From Methanomicrobiales archaeon (GTDB taxonomy: Archaea > Halobacteriota > Methanomicrobia > Methanomicrobiales > Methanospirillaceae): 7,301 bases of DNA. Shown one piece after another: positions 1 to 6,303 of the stretch (the stretch's first letter is position 1; every line of letters begins with the position of its first letter). Below the pieces are notes generated by a model. It saw nothing but the letters and a program-made list of their open reading frames with translations, ran no database searches and had not been told where the DNA came from. The position numbers and the translations under genes are program-made. The stretch lies in contig JAAYPD010000428.1 in NCBI GenBank assembly GCA_012520015.1, positions 1 through 7,301 on the forward strand, read 5' to 3'.

Positions 1-2224
1 AACCTCTGGCTCCGGAAACAGCCATGACAACAGCAGAGTTGGACAGACCAAGGTGTCGGCCTGCAATATCTCCGGTATTGTCACGAGCCTTTCCAAGGAC
101 CTGCATGATCTGCATTTCAAGAGTTTCTTCCGGAGTCCTGCCAGGCATTGGCTCAAGCTGGCCATCCTCGAAGATCTGAATACGCCGCTCTACGTCCTGG
201 GCTGCTCTTCCTAGTACTTCACGGATCTGGCCATAATCACTCTTGGACAGATCTTCATCATCGATGGCAAAAGTGAACCCGTCATGCATGATTGCCCTGA
301 TTGAGAGACGGGTCATGTCATCGATAAAGTGTGCAGCCCGTTCAAATCCATACTGCCTGATGATACGATGGAGAATTGCTCCGTCAAAAGCACCCACTGC
401 TTTTTTATCAATAACACCGGACATTAATTCCCCATCAATTATCTGTACATAGGCATCCCGTTCGCAATCAACCCGCTTGCATTCATCACAGCCAATACAG
501 GAGGATGCACGAAAGACCATGTTCAGATCGCCGGGGAGGATCTTAGAGAAGATCTGCTTATTGGACCAGTACTGCTTACCATTCTCTACTTTTCCGGGTT
601 CACCCAGCCTGTCTACCTGGTTGTTTTTGATAAGATCGATGGCTTCTTCTTTGGTAAACCATCGGATGGTATGGGTTAAGAGAAAGATGCCGGATATATG
701 GTCATGAATACCGCCGATGATAGGTCCTCCAAACCTGGGGGACAGGATATTTTCATGCACAGCGGCAAGCATGGCTGCCTCGACCCTGGCTTCTTCTGTC
801 TGTGGAATATGCAGGTTCATCTCATCCCCGTCAAAGTCCGCGTTATATGGGGGACAGACTGAGGGGTTAAGACGAAATGTCTTCCCATCCATAAGCCGTA
901 CCCAGTGAGCCATGATTGACATCCGGTGAAGCGATGGCTGCCGGTTAAAGAGAACAATATCTCCATCGCGGAGATGGCGTTCAACAATCCACCCGACTTC
1001 GAGCTGATCAGCTACAAAATCAAGGTTTCCGTCATCTGTGCCTGTTCCTTTCACCAGACGGATACGACGCTTGTCAGGTCTGATAACATAATTTGCACCA
1101 CAGGGAGATTTGAGATCAGGCCGGTCTGGTCCTACTCTCACAATCCGTCTGAGCTCATCAATATTAAAGATCGTAACCTGAACAGGAATAGTCATCTCGT
1201 TGGCAATCTTTAGTGGTATACCAACCTCACTTACGGAGAGGTTTGGATCAGGAGAGATGACAGTACGGGATGAGAAGTTTACACGCTTTCCTGATAAACT
1301 CCCTCTGAAACGCCCGTCTTTTCCTTTAAGGCGCTGGGACAGGGTCTTGAGTGGACGGCCTGACCTGTGACGTGCAGGAGGGCAGCCGGCAACTTCGTTA
1401 TCGATGTATGTGGTTACATGATACTGAAGAAGTTCCCAGAGATCCTCTATGATCAGTTGTGGGGCGCCTGCATCCTGGTTTTCCTTGAACCGCTGGTTAA
1501 TCCTGATAATATCAACCAGCTTGTGGGTTAGATCATCTTCAGATCTCTGACCATTTTCAAGGATGATGGACGGCCTCATGGTTACCGGGGGGACAGGAAG
1601 TACGGTCATGATAGTCCATTCAGGGCGGGCCACCCTGCCGACGATTCCAAGTTTTTGAAGATCGTCATCAGGGATCTTTTCAAGACGGGCACGGATATCT
1701 GCCGGGGTAAGTTTGTTCTCTACTTTTTTTCCCCGCTCATCAGTCGTGATCTCTGCAAATGTGGTAGGTTTTTCAAAGTTTATCTTAAGCTGCTGCTCAC
1801 CACAATGCGGGCATATACGCTCTTTTTTCACGTCCTTTTCACTTACTGAGTCACTTCCCATCTCTTCTTCAGGTCCGATGATCTTCTCGATCTCTTCGTC
1901 AGACAAGAGCAGGCGCCCGCATTCCCTGCAGGTGACGCGGAGCAGTTTTCGGATAAGCCTTGTATACCCTACATGAATGACAGGTTTTGCCAGATCTATG
2001 TGACCAAAGTGACCTGGACATTCGCCTGCTTTCTGGCTGCAGGTTTTGCACCGAAGACCTGGATCAATCACACCAAGGTGCAGATCCATCAGGCCCTGAG
2101 GATATGGAAAACCGTCATCGTCATAAGTATCTGCCCAGACGATCTTCTTTACACTCATCTGCCTGATCTCTTTCGGGGAGAGGAGACCAAACTCAATCTT
2201 CCCGATCCTTTTAGGACTTGGCAT
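1..2224 (-). CDS. rpoA1: DNA-directed RNA polymerase subunit A' (Rpo1N), C-terminus cut by window edge
   Basis: This is the N-terminal part of the archaeal largest RNA polymerase subunit, which carries the catalytic metal site. The reading frame is open from ATG 2224 to the left edge, giving 741 residues. Seen in order: a first zinc site C59-x2-C62-x6-C69-x2-H72; a second CxxC pair at C99/C102 with its partner C138/C141; the conserved GRFRGSLSGKRVNFSSRTV block near residue 305; RQPSLHR near 428; and the catalytic NADFDGD at residues 461-467 (bases 824-844), whose three aspartates hold the active-site magnesium in this family. A cysteine cluster lies at 576-587. Family members are usually about 870-900 residues, so roughly the last 130-160, including the bridge helix, lie outside the window. 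The start is fixed by GGAGG at 2238-2234, nine bases upstream, just after the rpoB1 stop. No frameshift was seen. Identification is very secure. Confidence 0.98.
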   Translation of the reverse strand, partial: MPSPKRIGKIEFGLLSPKEIRQMSVKKIVWADTYDDDGFPYPQGLMDLHLGVIDPGLRCKTCSQKAGECPGHFGHIDLAKPVIHVGYTRLIRKLLRVTCRECGRLLLSDEEIEKIIGPEEEMGSDSVSEKDVKKERICPHCGEQQLKINFEKPTTFAEITTDERGKKVENKLTPADIRARLEKIPDDDLQKLGIVGRVARPEWTIMTVLPVPPVTMRPSIILENGQRSEDDLTHKLVDIIRINQRFKENQDAGAPQLIIEDLWELLQYHVTTYIDNEVAGCPPARHRSGRPLKTLSQRLKGKDGRFRGSLSGKRVNFSSRTVISPDPNLSVSEVGIPLKIANEMTIPVQVTIFNIDELRRIVRVGPDRPDLKSPCGANYVIRPDKRRIRLVKGTGTDDGNLDFVADQLEVGWIVERHLRDGDIVLFNRQPSLHRMSIMAHWVRLMDGKTFRLNPSVCPPYNADFDGDEMNLHIPQTEEARVEAAMLAAVHENILSPRFGGPIIGGIHDHISGIFLLTHTIRWFTKEEAIDLIKNNQVDRLGEPGKVENGKQYWSNKQIFSKILPGDLNMVFRASSCIGCDECKRVDCERDAYVQIIDGELMSGVIDKKAVGAFDGAILHRIIRQYGFERAAHFIDDMTRLSIRAIMHDGFTFAIDDEDLSKSDYGQIREVLGRAAQDVERRIQIFEDGQLEPMPGRTPEETLEMQIMQVLGKARDNTGDIAGRHLGLSNSAVVMAVSGARG

Positions 2225-2233
2225 TGCTTCTCT

Positions 2234-2240
2234 CCTCCTT
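2234..2240 (-). promoter_or_regulatory. Shine-Dalgarno site of rpoA1
   Basis: The minus strand reads AAGGAGG here, a perfect core match to the archaeal 16S rRNA 3' end. It overlaps the TAA stop of rpoB1 and sits nine bases before ATG 2224. It fixes the A' start and suggests that terminating B' ribosomes and initiating A' ribosomes are close neighbours on the transcript. Confidence 0.85.
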
Positions 2241-4059
2241 ATACTACATCCTCCAGGTTGAGACGGGGAGCAATTGTCATGCTCTTCATCTCATCCAGGA
2301 GTAATTTGAATGCATATGACATCTCAACCGGGTAGATATCGGTTTCACTGCCACAATTGAGACATCTGGTAATATTCTGTTTGCGATCCAGCATGGCGAC
2401 CATGCCACACCTGGCACATACGTACTCGGTAACCTTGTCTGATTCTTCAAGCAGACGTTCCTTGAGAGCCATGGCAGCACCATGACCGATCATGACGTCA
2501 CGTTCCATCTCTCCAAAACGCAGACCTCCCTCACGGGCACGACCTTCAGTAGGCTGGCGGGTGAGAACCTGCACAGGACCCCTGGAACGGGCATGCATTT
2601 TTGAGGAGACCATGTGGTAGAGCTTCTGGTAGTAGATGACACCGATATAAATGTCTGCAAAGAATCTTCTTCCGGTAATACCGTCCCACATCGCTTCACG
2701 GCCGGAATGTGAAAACCCGAACTTTTTAAGGGATGCACGAAGATTATCTTCTTTTTCCCCTGAAAATGCGGTGCTTTTAATACGGCGCCCTTCAAGAGAA
2801 CCCACCTTCCCGCCAAGCATCTCAAGCATGTGGCCGATGGTCATACGGGAAGGGATTGCATGGGGATTGATGACCAGGTCTGGTGTCAGACCACTTTCTG
2901 TAAAAGGCATATCTACACAAGGAGAGATGAGTCCGACGACCCCTTTCTGTCCATGTCTTGATGCAAACTTGTCCCCTACTTCGGGAACACGGAGATCGCG
3001 TGTCCTTACCTTTACAAGTTTTGAGTTATTCTCCCCTTCGGTCAGGATGACTGTGTCAACAATGCCATGCTCGTTAGAGCGCATGGTCACCGATGTGTCC
3101 CGACGCTTTTCCACGGTAATCAGTTCAGAAGTAGGTTCTTCAAGGAAACGAGGCGGAGAAGTCTTTCCGATGATGACATCCTTCTCCCTGACAATAGTTT
3201 CAGGGTTGATGATTCCATCATCGTCAAGGTTTGCATAATAATCTGAACCATGTGCCCCGGTCACATCTTCGTCAGGGACTTCAATTCTGTCAATCTGGCC
3301 ACCAGGATAACGACGTTCTTCTCCTTCATATGTCCTGAAAAAGTGTGATCGTCCAACTCCCCTGTCGATGGACGCCTTGTTGAAGATGAGGGCATCTTCA
3401 ATGTTATACCCCTCGTACGAGAGGATGGCCACAACAAAGTTCTGACCAGCCGCGCGGTCATCAGATCCGATGACATCTGATGTCTGTGTATACACCAGGG
3501 GTTTTTGAACATAATGAAGCAGATGCCCACGGGTATCAGGCCTTAGCTTCATGTTTGCACATCCAAACCCAAGCGCCTGCTTGACCATTCCTGCTCCCAT
3601 GGTAACACGTGGAGAAGAGTTGTGTTCAGGGAATGGCACATGTGCAGCCCCAATTCCAAGGATTAAAGATGGATCGATCTCAACATGGGTATGTTCAGGC
3701 GTGATATCTTCCTGCCTGAGCGCGACATTCAGGTCCTCTTCCTCTTCTGCATCAATCAGCTCAATATATCCTTTTTTAATAAAATCATCAAATTCAATCT
3801 CTTTGTTCTTCAATTTTATTAGATCTTCCGGAGGGATTTGTGGAACACCATTCTCAAGGACTATCAATGGCCTTCTGGCCCTCCCTCGGTCAGTATGGAT
3901 GATGATGTCCCCGTTGAACTCTTTGTAAGAACAATTGACCTCGGTGGAGATGACACCCTGCCTTCTCATCGTCCTGATTTGTGAGATAAGGTTCCTTGGA
4001 TCTTCAACAAGACCGATGAGTGCCCCGTCAACGAAGACCCTGGATTGTGCAGAATCCAT
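2239..4059 (-). CDS. rpoB1: DNA-directed RNA polymerase subunit B' (Rpo2C)
   Basis: This 606-residue protein is the C-terminal half of the split second-largest subunit, equivalent to the hybrid-binding, wall, anchor and clamp parts of Rpb2. Visible motifs in order: GYNIEDALIFN at 217-227, containing the conserved E-D pair near the active site; GDKFASRHGQKG at 362-373, with lysines that contact nucleic acid near the catalytic centre in the family; RQPTEGRAREGGLRFGEMER at 501-520; and a C-terminal zinc site C548-x2-C551 with C566-x2-C569. Length is normal for B' in euryarchaea with a split gene. Its ATG shares the A of the rpoB2 TGA stop, and AGGAG at 4074-4070 lies ten bases upstream, so translation is probably coupled. 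A short acidic run (residues 104-109) lies before the conserved core. Several long open frames on the opposite strand are shadows of this gene. Confidence 0.98.
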   Translation of the reverse strand: MDSAQSRVFVDGALIGLVEDPRNLISQIRTMRRQGVISTEVNCSYKEFNGDIIIHTDRGRARRPLIVLENGVPQIPPEDLIKLKNKEIEFDDFIKKGYIELIDAEEEEDLNVALRQEDITPEHTHVEIDPSLILGIGAAHVPFPEHNSSPRVTMGAGMVKQALGFGCANMKLRPDTRGHLLHYVQKPLVYTQTSDVIGSDDRAAGQNFVVAILSYEGYNIEDALIFNKASIDRGVGRSHFFRTYEGEERRYPGGQIDRIEVPDEDVTGAHGSDYYANLDDDGIINPETIVREKDVIIGKTSPPRFLEEPTSELITVEKRRDTSVTMRSNEHGIVDTVILTEGENNSKLVKVRTRDLRVPEVGDKFASRHGQKGVVGLISPCVDMPFTESGLTPDLVINPHAIPSRMTIGHMLEMLGGKVGSLEGRRIKSTAFSGEKEDNLRASLKKFGFSHSGREAMWDGITGRRFFADIYIGVIYYQKLYHMVSSKMHARSRGPVQVLTRQPTEGRAREGGLRFGEMERDVMIGHGAAMALKERLLEESDKVTEYVCARCGMVAMLDRKQNITRCLNCGSETDIYPVEMSYAFKLLLDEMKSMTIAPRLNLEDVV

Positions 4060-5615
4060 CAGATCTCAACTCCTATTCTTTCAACGCCCATACCATAGAG
4101 CATTTTAATTATCTCCTCGTCAGACTGGACACCTTTACTAATCTCAACCATCTGTGCGAAGTTTTTAACAAGACCACAATTTGGTCCTTCAGGGGTTTCA
4201 CTCGGACAGATCCGTCCCCACTGGGTCGGGTGCAGGTCACGGGCCTCGAAATGAGGCTGTGAACGGGATAGAGGAGAGATGACTCTTCTCAGGTGGGAGA
4301 GAACACTCATGTGATCAACCCTGTCAAGAAGCTGGGATACTCCCGTTCTTCCTCCAACCCAGTTACCTGTTGCAAGTGGGTGAAGCAGGCGCTCAGTCAA
4401 AACGTCAGCACGAACAGCAGTGGCGATAGAGAGATCCCTGTGTCTCATGCTGGCACGTTCAAGCTGGTACTTGACGTCGCGTGTAAGCCGGTTTAAAGAG
4501 ATACGGAAGAGATCTTCCATTAAATCACCGGCAAGCTTGAGCCGCTTGTTTGCATAGTGATCCTTGTCATCGATCCGGCGTCGGTTAAGAACAAGGTCAA
4601 AACAGGCCTCTGCCATCCGGCCAAGGAAATGGGCCTTTGCAAGCCTGACGGAATGAACGATCTTCATACATTTCTCATCTTCCTCGTTTACAATCCTGGG
4701 CATCAGGTAGTTAAGATGAGGAAGAAGATAGTTATCAAGCACAAATTCTGCACGTTTGCGCTGATAATCGCGAGTCTGGTTTGGTGCAAGTTTTTTCCCG
4801 ACATACATTACACCACATTCCACCGTATCACACTCGCTCTCCTCCAGGTTCTGCATCATAAATGTGAGGATCTCTTCATCGGTTGAGACGGCCTTGACAA
4901 CATCAGCGTCTGATGTCATACCAAGTGCCCTCATCATGTCGACAAAACGGAGATGCCCGGCGACGGAAGGGAAGGTCACTTCAAGCAGATTTTTCCTGTT
5001 GCGTTCAACGACAACCAGCGCGCGATATCCCCGGTATTGTGAAAACACCTTTGCAACATAGATGCGTTCGTTATACCTCTCGGTGTACTCGGTCATGATC
5101 TTGTTTGAGGCAAGATCTTCGAGTGTCATCAGCACGCGTTCTGTTCCATTTACAATGAAATATCCACCCGGATCAAGCGGGTCTTCTCCATGAGCAGTCC
5201 GCTCTTCATCTGTCATACCATGCAGGTTGCAGGCAACAGAGCCCACCATGATGGGAAGCTGCCCTATGGTTGCAGTGACAGGTTCATGACTGACTCCGCC
5301 CTGTACAAGTGTAAGATCCAGCTGAATAGGTGCAGCATAGGTGATGTTACGCAGCCGCGCCTCCCCTGGAAAAAGCTCTGACTGAGAACCATCTGCTTCA
5401 CGAACAAGCGGTTTTAAGATCTTCAGCTCTCCAAGTTCAACAGAGACCGGTTCATTACCTTTTCCCCGTGTTTCAATGTCCGTCTCGATTACCCGCTGTT
5501 CATCAACTACCTTCTGTAGATTGTTGATGAGAAAATGATTATAAGAATCCAGCTGGTGACGGGCAACGTGCTCGCGCGAAAAGAAAGCCTGAGAAAGAAT
5601 ACTTAAGTCTAACAA
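4059..5615 (-). CDS. rpoB2: DNA-directed RNA polymerase subunit B'' (Rpo2N), TTG start
   Basis: This 518-residue protein is the N-terminal half of the split second-largest subunit, covering the protrusion, lobe and fork of Rpb2. Visible motifs: the family's opening ARHQLDSYNHFL at 18-29; GGYFIVNGTERVLM at 150-163; DDKDHYANKRLKLAGDL at 349-365; and HPTQWGRICPSETPEGPNCG at 462-481, a hallmark of all RNA polymerase beta-type subunits. It pairs with B' to make one functional Rpb2 equivalent. The first in-frame ATG codon is far inside (residue 124), after conserved sequence, and the in-frame stop of rpoH is only seven codons upstream, so initiation must use a non-ATG codon. TTG 5615 is best placed relative to GGGGCTGATC at 5627-5618. 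CTG 5618 is the main alternative. The gap after rpoH is 18 bases. Confidence 0.97.
   Translation of the reverse strand: MLDLSILSQAFFSREHVARHQLDSYNHFLINNLQKVVDEQRVIETDIETRGKGNEPVSVELGELKILKPLVREADGSQSELFPGEARLRNITYAAPIQLDLTLVQGGVSHEPVTATIGQLPIMVGSVACNLHGMTDEERTAHGEDPLDPGGYFIVNGTERVLMTLEDLASNKIMTEYTERYNERIYVAKVFSQYRGYRALVVVERNRKNLLEVTFPSVAGHLRFVDMMRALGMTSDADVVKAVSTDEEILTFMMQNLEESECDTVECGVMYVGKKLAPNQTRDYQRKRAEFVLDNYLLPHLNYLMPRIVNEEDEKCMKIVHSVRLAKAHFLGRMAEACFDLVLNRRRIDDKDHYANKRLKLAGDLMEDLFRISLNRLTRDVKYQLERASMRHRDLSIATAVRADVLTERLLHPLATGNWVGGRTGVSQLLDRVDHMSVLSHLRRVISPLSRSQPHFEARDLHPTQWGRICPSETPEGPNCGLVKNFAQMVEISKGVQSDEEIIKMLYGMGVERIGVEI
4070..4074 (-). promoter_or_regulatory. Shine-Dalgarno site of rpoB1 inside the end of rpoB2
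   Basis: The minus strand reads AGGAG, ten bases before ATG 4059, within the last codons of rpoB2. Together with the TGATG stop/start overlap it supports translational coupling of the two halves of the split subunit, which are needed in equal amounts. Confidence 0.65.
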
Positions 5616-5617
5616 CA

Positions 5618-5627
5618 GATCAGCCCC
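5618..5627 (-). promoter_or_regulatory. Shine-Dalgarno site deciding the TTG start of rpoB2
   Basis: The minus strand reads GGGGCTGATC. The TGATC part is complementary to the conserved 16S rRNA tail region just before the CCUCC core, and GGGG gives a partial core match with one extra base between. The site ends two bases before TTG 5615, the spacing expected for an extended archaeal site. It is the main reason for choosing TTG 5615. Confidence 0.55.
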
Positions 5628-5633
5628 GGAAGG

Positions 5634-5885
5634 TTATTTTTTAGGTCGTCTTACCACAAGACGGTAGGATTCTGCACGACCGGCAGTCATACTTTTCCTG
5701 ACGATTTTTACTACGTCGCTAATTCTGGCCCCTATTGATAAAACTGCAGGATCATCATGATAAATTTTCGGCAATTGTTCAGGACCTATCTGGTATCGAG
5801 TATAAAGGTTTTTTAAATCGTCTTCACTCATGATACTATGTTCTGGTACCATCTCATGTTTAAGTACGTTCAGCTCGACAGTCAC
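5634..5885 (-). CDS. rpoH: DNA-directed RNA polymerase subunit H (Rpo5), GTG start
   Basis: This 83-residue protein is the archaeal counterpart of the C-terminal domain of eukaryotic Rpb5, an assembly subunit of the polymerase jaw, unrelated to the bacterial heat-shock sigma factor of the same name. Family signatures are LPKIYHDDPAV at 38-48, IGARISDVVKIVRKS at 51-65 and the terminal YRLVVRR at 74-80. The length matches the usual 75-85 residues. The start is GTG 5885, preceded by GGGGG at 5896-5892 with six bases of spacing. A longer frame could start at GTG 5936, but the 17 extra residues do not resemble RpoH and carry no supporting ribosome site. It is the first protein gene of the operon, as in other archaea, and lies 64 bases after the tRNA-Lys gene. 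Confidence 0.95.
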   Translation of the reverse strand: MTVELNVLKHEMVPEHSIMSEDDLKNLYTRYQIGPEQLPKIYHDDPAVLSIGARISDVVKIVRKSMTAGRAESYRLVVRRPKK

Positions 5886-5891
5886 GCCATA

Positions 5892-5897
5892 CCCCCT
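5892..5897 (-). promoter_or_regulatory. Shine-Dalgarno site deciding the GTG start of rpoH
   Basis: The minus strand reads AGGGGG, six bases before GTG 5885. An ATG between them (5890-5888) is followed after one codon by a stop and is not a credible start. The site supports the 83-residue RpoH over the longer open frame. Confidence 0.65.
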
Positions 5898-5926
5898 GGA
5901 AATGCATTTCGGTAAAAAGTCTGCAC

Positions 5927-5947
5927 AAAAGACCACAACTGTAGTGG
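5927..5947 (-). terminator. Possible weak terminator or processing hairpin after tRNA-Lys
   Basis: Immediately after the tRNA 3' end the minus strand can form a four-pair stem, CCAC (5947-5944) with GTGG (5936-5933), around a seven-base loop, followed by TCTTTT. A second T-run of five lies at 5918-5914. Archaeal polymerases can stop at T-runs, so this could reduce read-through from the tRNA into rpoH. The stem is short, and no good separate promoter is visible for rpoH, so full termination is doubtful. Confidence 0.25.
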
Positions 5948-5949
5948 AA

Positions 5950-6023
5950 CGGGCTCGAGGGGATTTGAACCCCCGACCACCTGGTTAAAAGCCAGGCGCT
6001 CTGCCTAACTGAGCTACGAACCC
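5950..6023 (-). tRNA. tRNA-Lys (anticodon TTT)
   Basis: The 74-base gene folds into a standard cloverleaf: acceptor GGGTTCG pairs with CGAGCCC (one T-G wobble), the D stem is GCTC/GAGC, the anticodon stem is CCTGG/CCAGG around CTTTTAA with anticodon TTT (bases 5989-5987), and the T loop is TTCAAAT on a GGGGG/CCCCT stem. The discriminator base is G. The 3' CCA is not encoded, so it must be added after transcription. There is no intron. It decodes AAA and AAG lysine codons. It lies 64 bases upstream of rpoH in the same orientation and 280 bases from the divergent plus-strand gene. Confidence 0.97.
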
Positions 6024-6064
6024 TATGAGTCACTGATCTGTAGCACTATTAGAATGATGTTTTA

Positions 6065-6076
6065 CCATATAAATAT
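6065..6076 (-). promoter_or_regulatory. TATA-box promoter for tRNA-Lys and probably the rpo operon
   Basis: The minus strand reads ATATTTATATGG, close to the archaeal TATA consensus TTTAWATA, with an A-rich stretch just upstream that could act as the TFB recognition element. Archaeal transcripts normally start about 25 bases downstream of the box centre, here near 6045, which leaves a leader of about 20 bases before the tRNA. No comparable element lies between the tRNA and rpoH, so this promoter may also drive the polymerase genes. That last point is inference. Confidence 0.55.
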
Positions 6077-6218
6077 TTTTAGAATTTTTCACATGTACAC
6101 AAGGATAATCCGGCAATATATTGAAGATCTATTCTTATGACCCCGGATATTAAAAATAAAGTGCTGCGCGGGAACAACATATATCTGTAATCATGATGTA
6201 ATTTTAAAGGAGTTGTCC

Positions 6219-6236
6219 ATCTTCAGTTCTGAAGAT
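6219..6236. repeat. Perfect 8+2+8 inverted repeat, possible operator
   Basis: ATCTTCAG and CTGAAGAT form perfect arms around a TT spacer. The palindrome lies 67 bases before the ATG of the plus-strand gene and touches a TATA-like GATAAATAT at 6234-6242. This placement would suit a dimeric repressor or activator site. It is not followed directly by a T-run on either strand, although T7 begins 15 bases later on the plus strand, so a plain terminator is less likely. The repeat is certain; its function is inference. Confidence 0.6.
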
Positions 6237-6282
6237 AAATATCAGGATGATTTTTTTGTACAATACCATACCAGAGAAATGT

Positions 6283-6287
6283 GGAGG
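6283..6287 (+). promoter_or_regulatory. GGAGG upstream of the plus-strand gene, unusually distant
   Basis: A perfect GGAGG lies 16 bases before ATG 6304, longer than the usual five to ten. The better-spaced GTG at 6291 is in another frame and meets a stop after six codons. An in-frame TGA at 6298-6300 excludes a start further upstream in the frame of the gene. The site may work poorly, or by way of a folded spacer, or be chance. Confidence 0.35.
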
Positions 6288-6303
6288 ATAGTGTCATTGA
6301 ATA

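Larger units (their letters stand above)
6024..6303. other. AT-rich divergent intergenic region
   Basis: No convincing protein gene lies in these 280 bases. They hold the likely tRNA promoter, further TATA-like stretches that could serve the plus-strand gene (near 6115-6122, 6178-6185 and 6234-6241), an 18-base palindrome, a run of seven T at 6251-6257, and a GGAGG near the plus-strand gene start. A 17-codon open frame (ATG 6137 to TAA 6190, plus strand) lacks a ribosome site and is not called. Which TATA-like element is used cannot be decided from sequence alone. Confidence 0.7.

Noticed and set aside
1973..2335. 120-codon open frame on the plus strand
   Set aside because: It is antisense to the start of rpoA1 and the end of rpoB1, where both genes have unmistakable conserved protein sequence on the other strand.
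2651..3238. 195-codon open frame on the plus strand
   Set aside because: It lies wholly antisense to the conserved core of rpoB1, and its translation is low in complexity and unlike any family I know. It is a codon-bias shadow.
3551..3928. 125-codon open frame on the plus strand
   Set aside because: It is antisense to rpoB1 and serine-rich, as expected of a shadow frame.
5886..5936. 17-residue N-terminal extension of rpoH from GTG 5936
   Set aside because: The extra residues do not match RpoH, and the GGGGG site and family length favour GTG 5885.
6137..6190. 17-codon open frame on the plus strand in the intergenic region
   Set aside because: It has no ribosome site and no clear promoter at leaderless spacing. 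A frame this short is expected by chance.
6251..6257. T7 run as a plus-strand terminator
   Set aside because: No plus-strand gene ends upstream, and the palindrome before it is 15 bases away. It may just be AT-rich leader.
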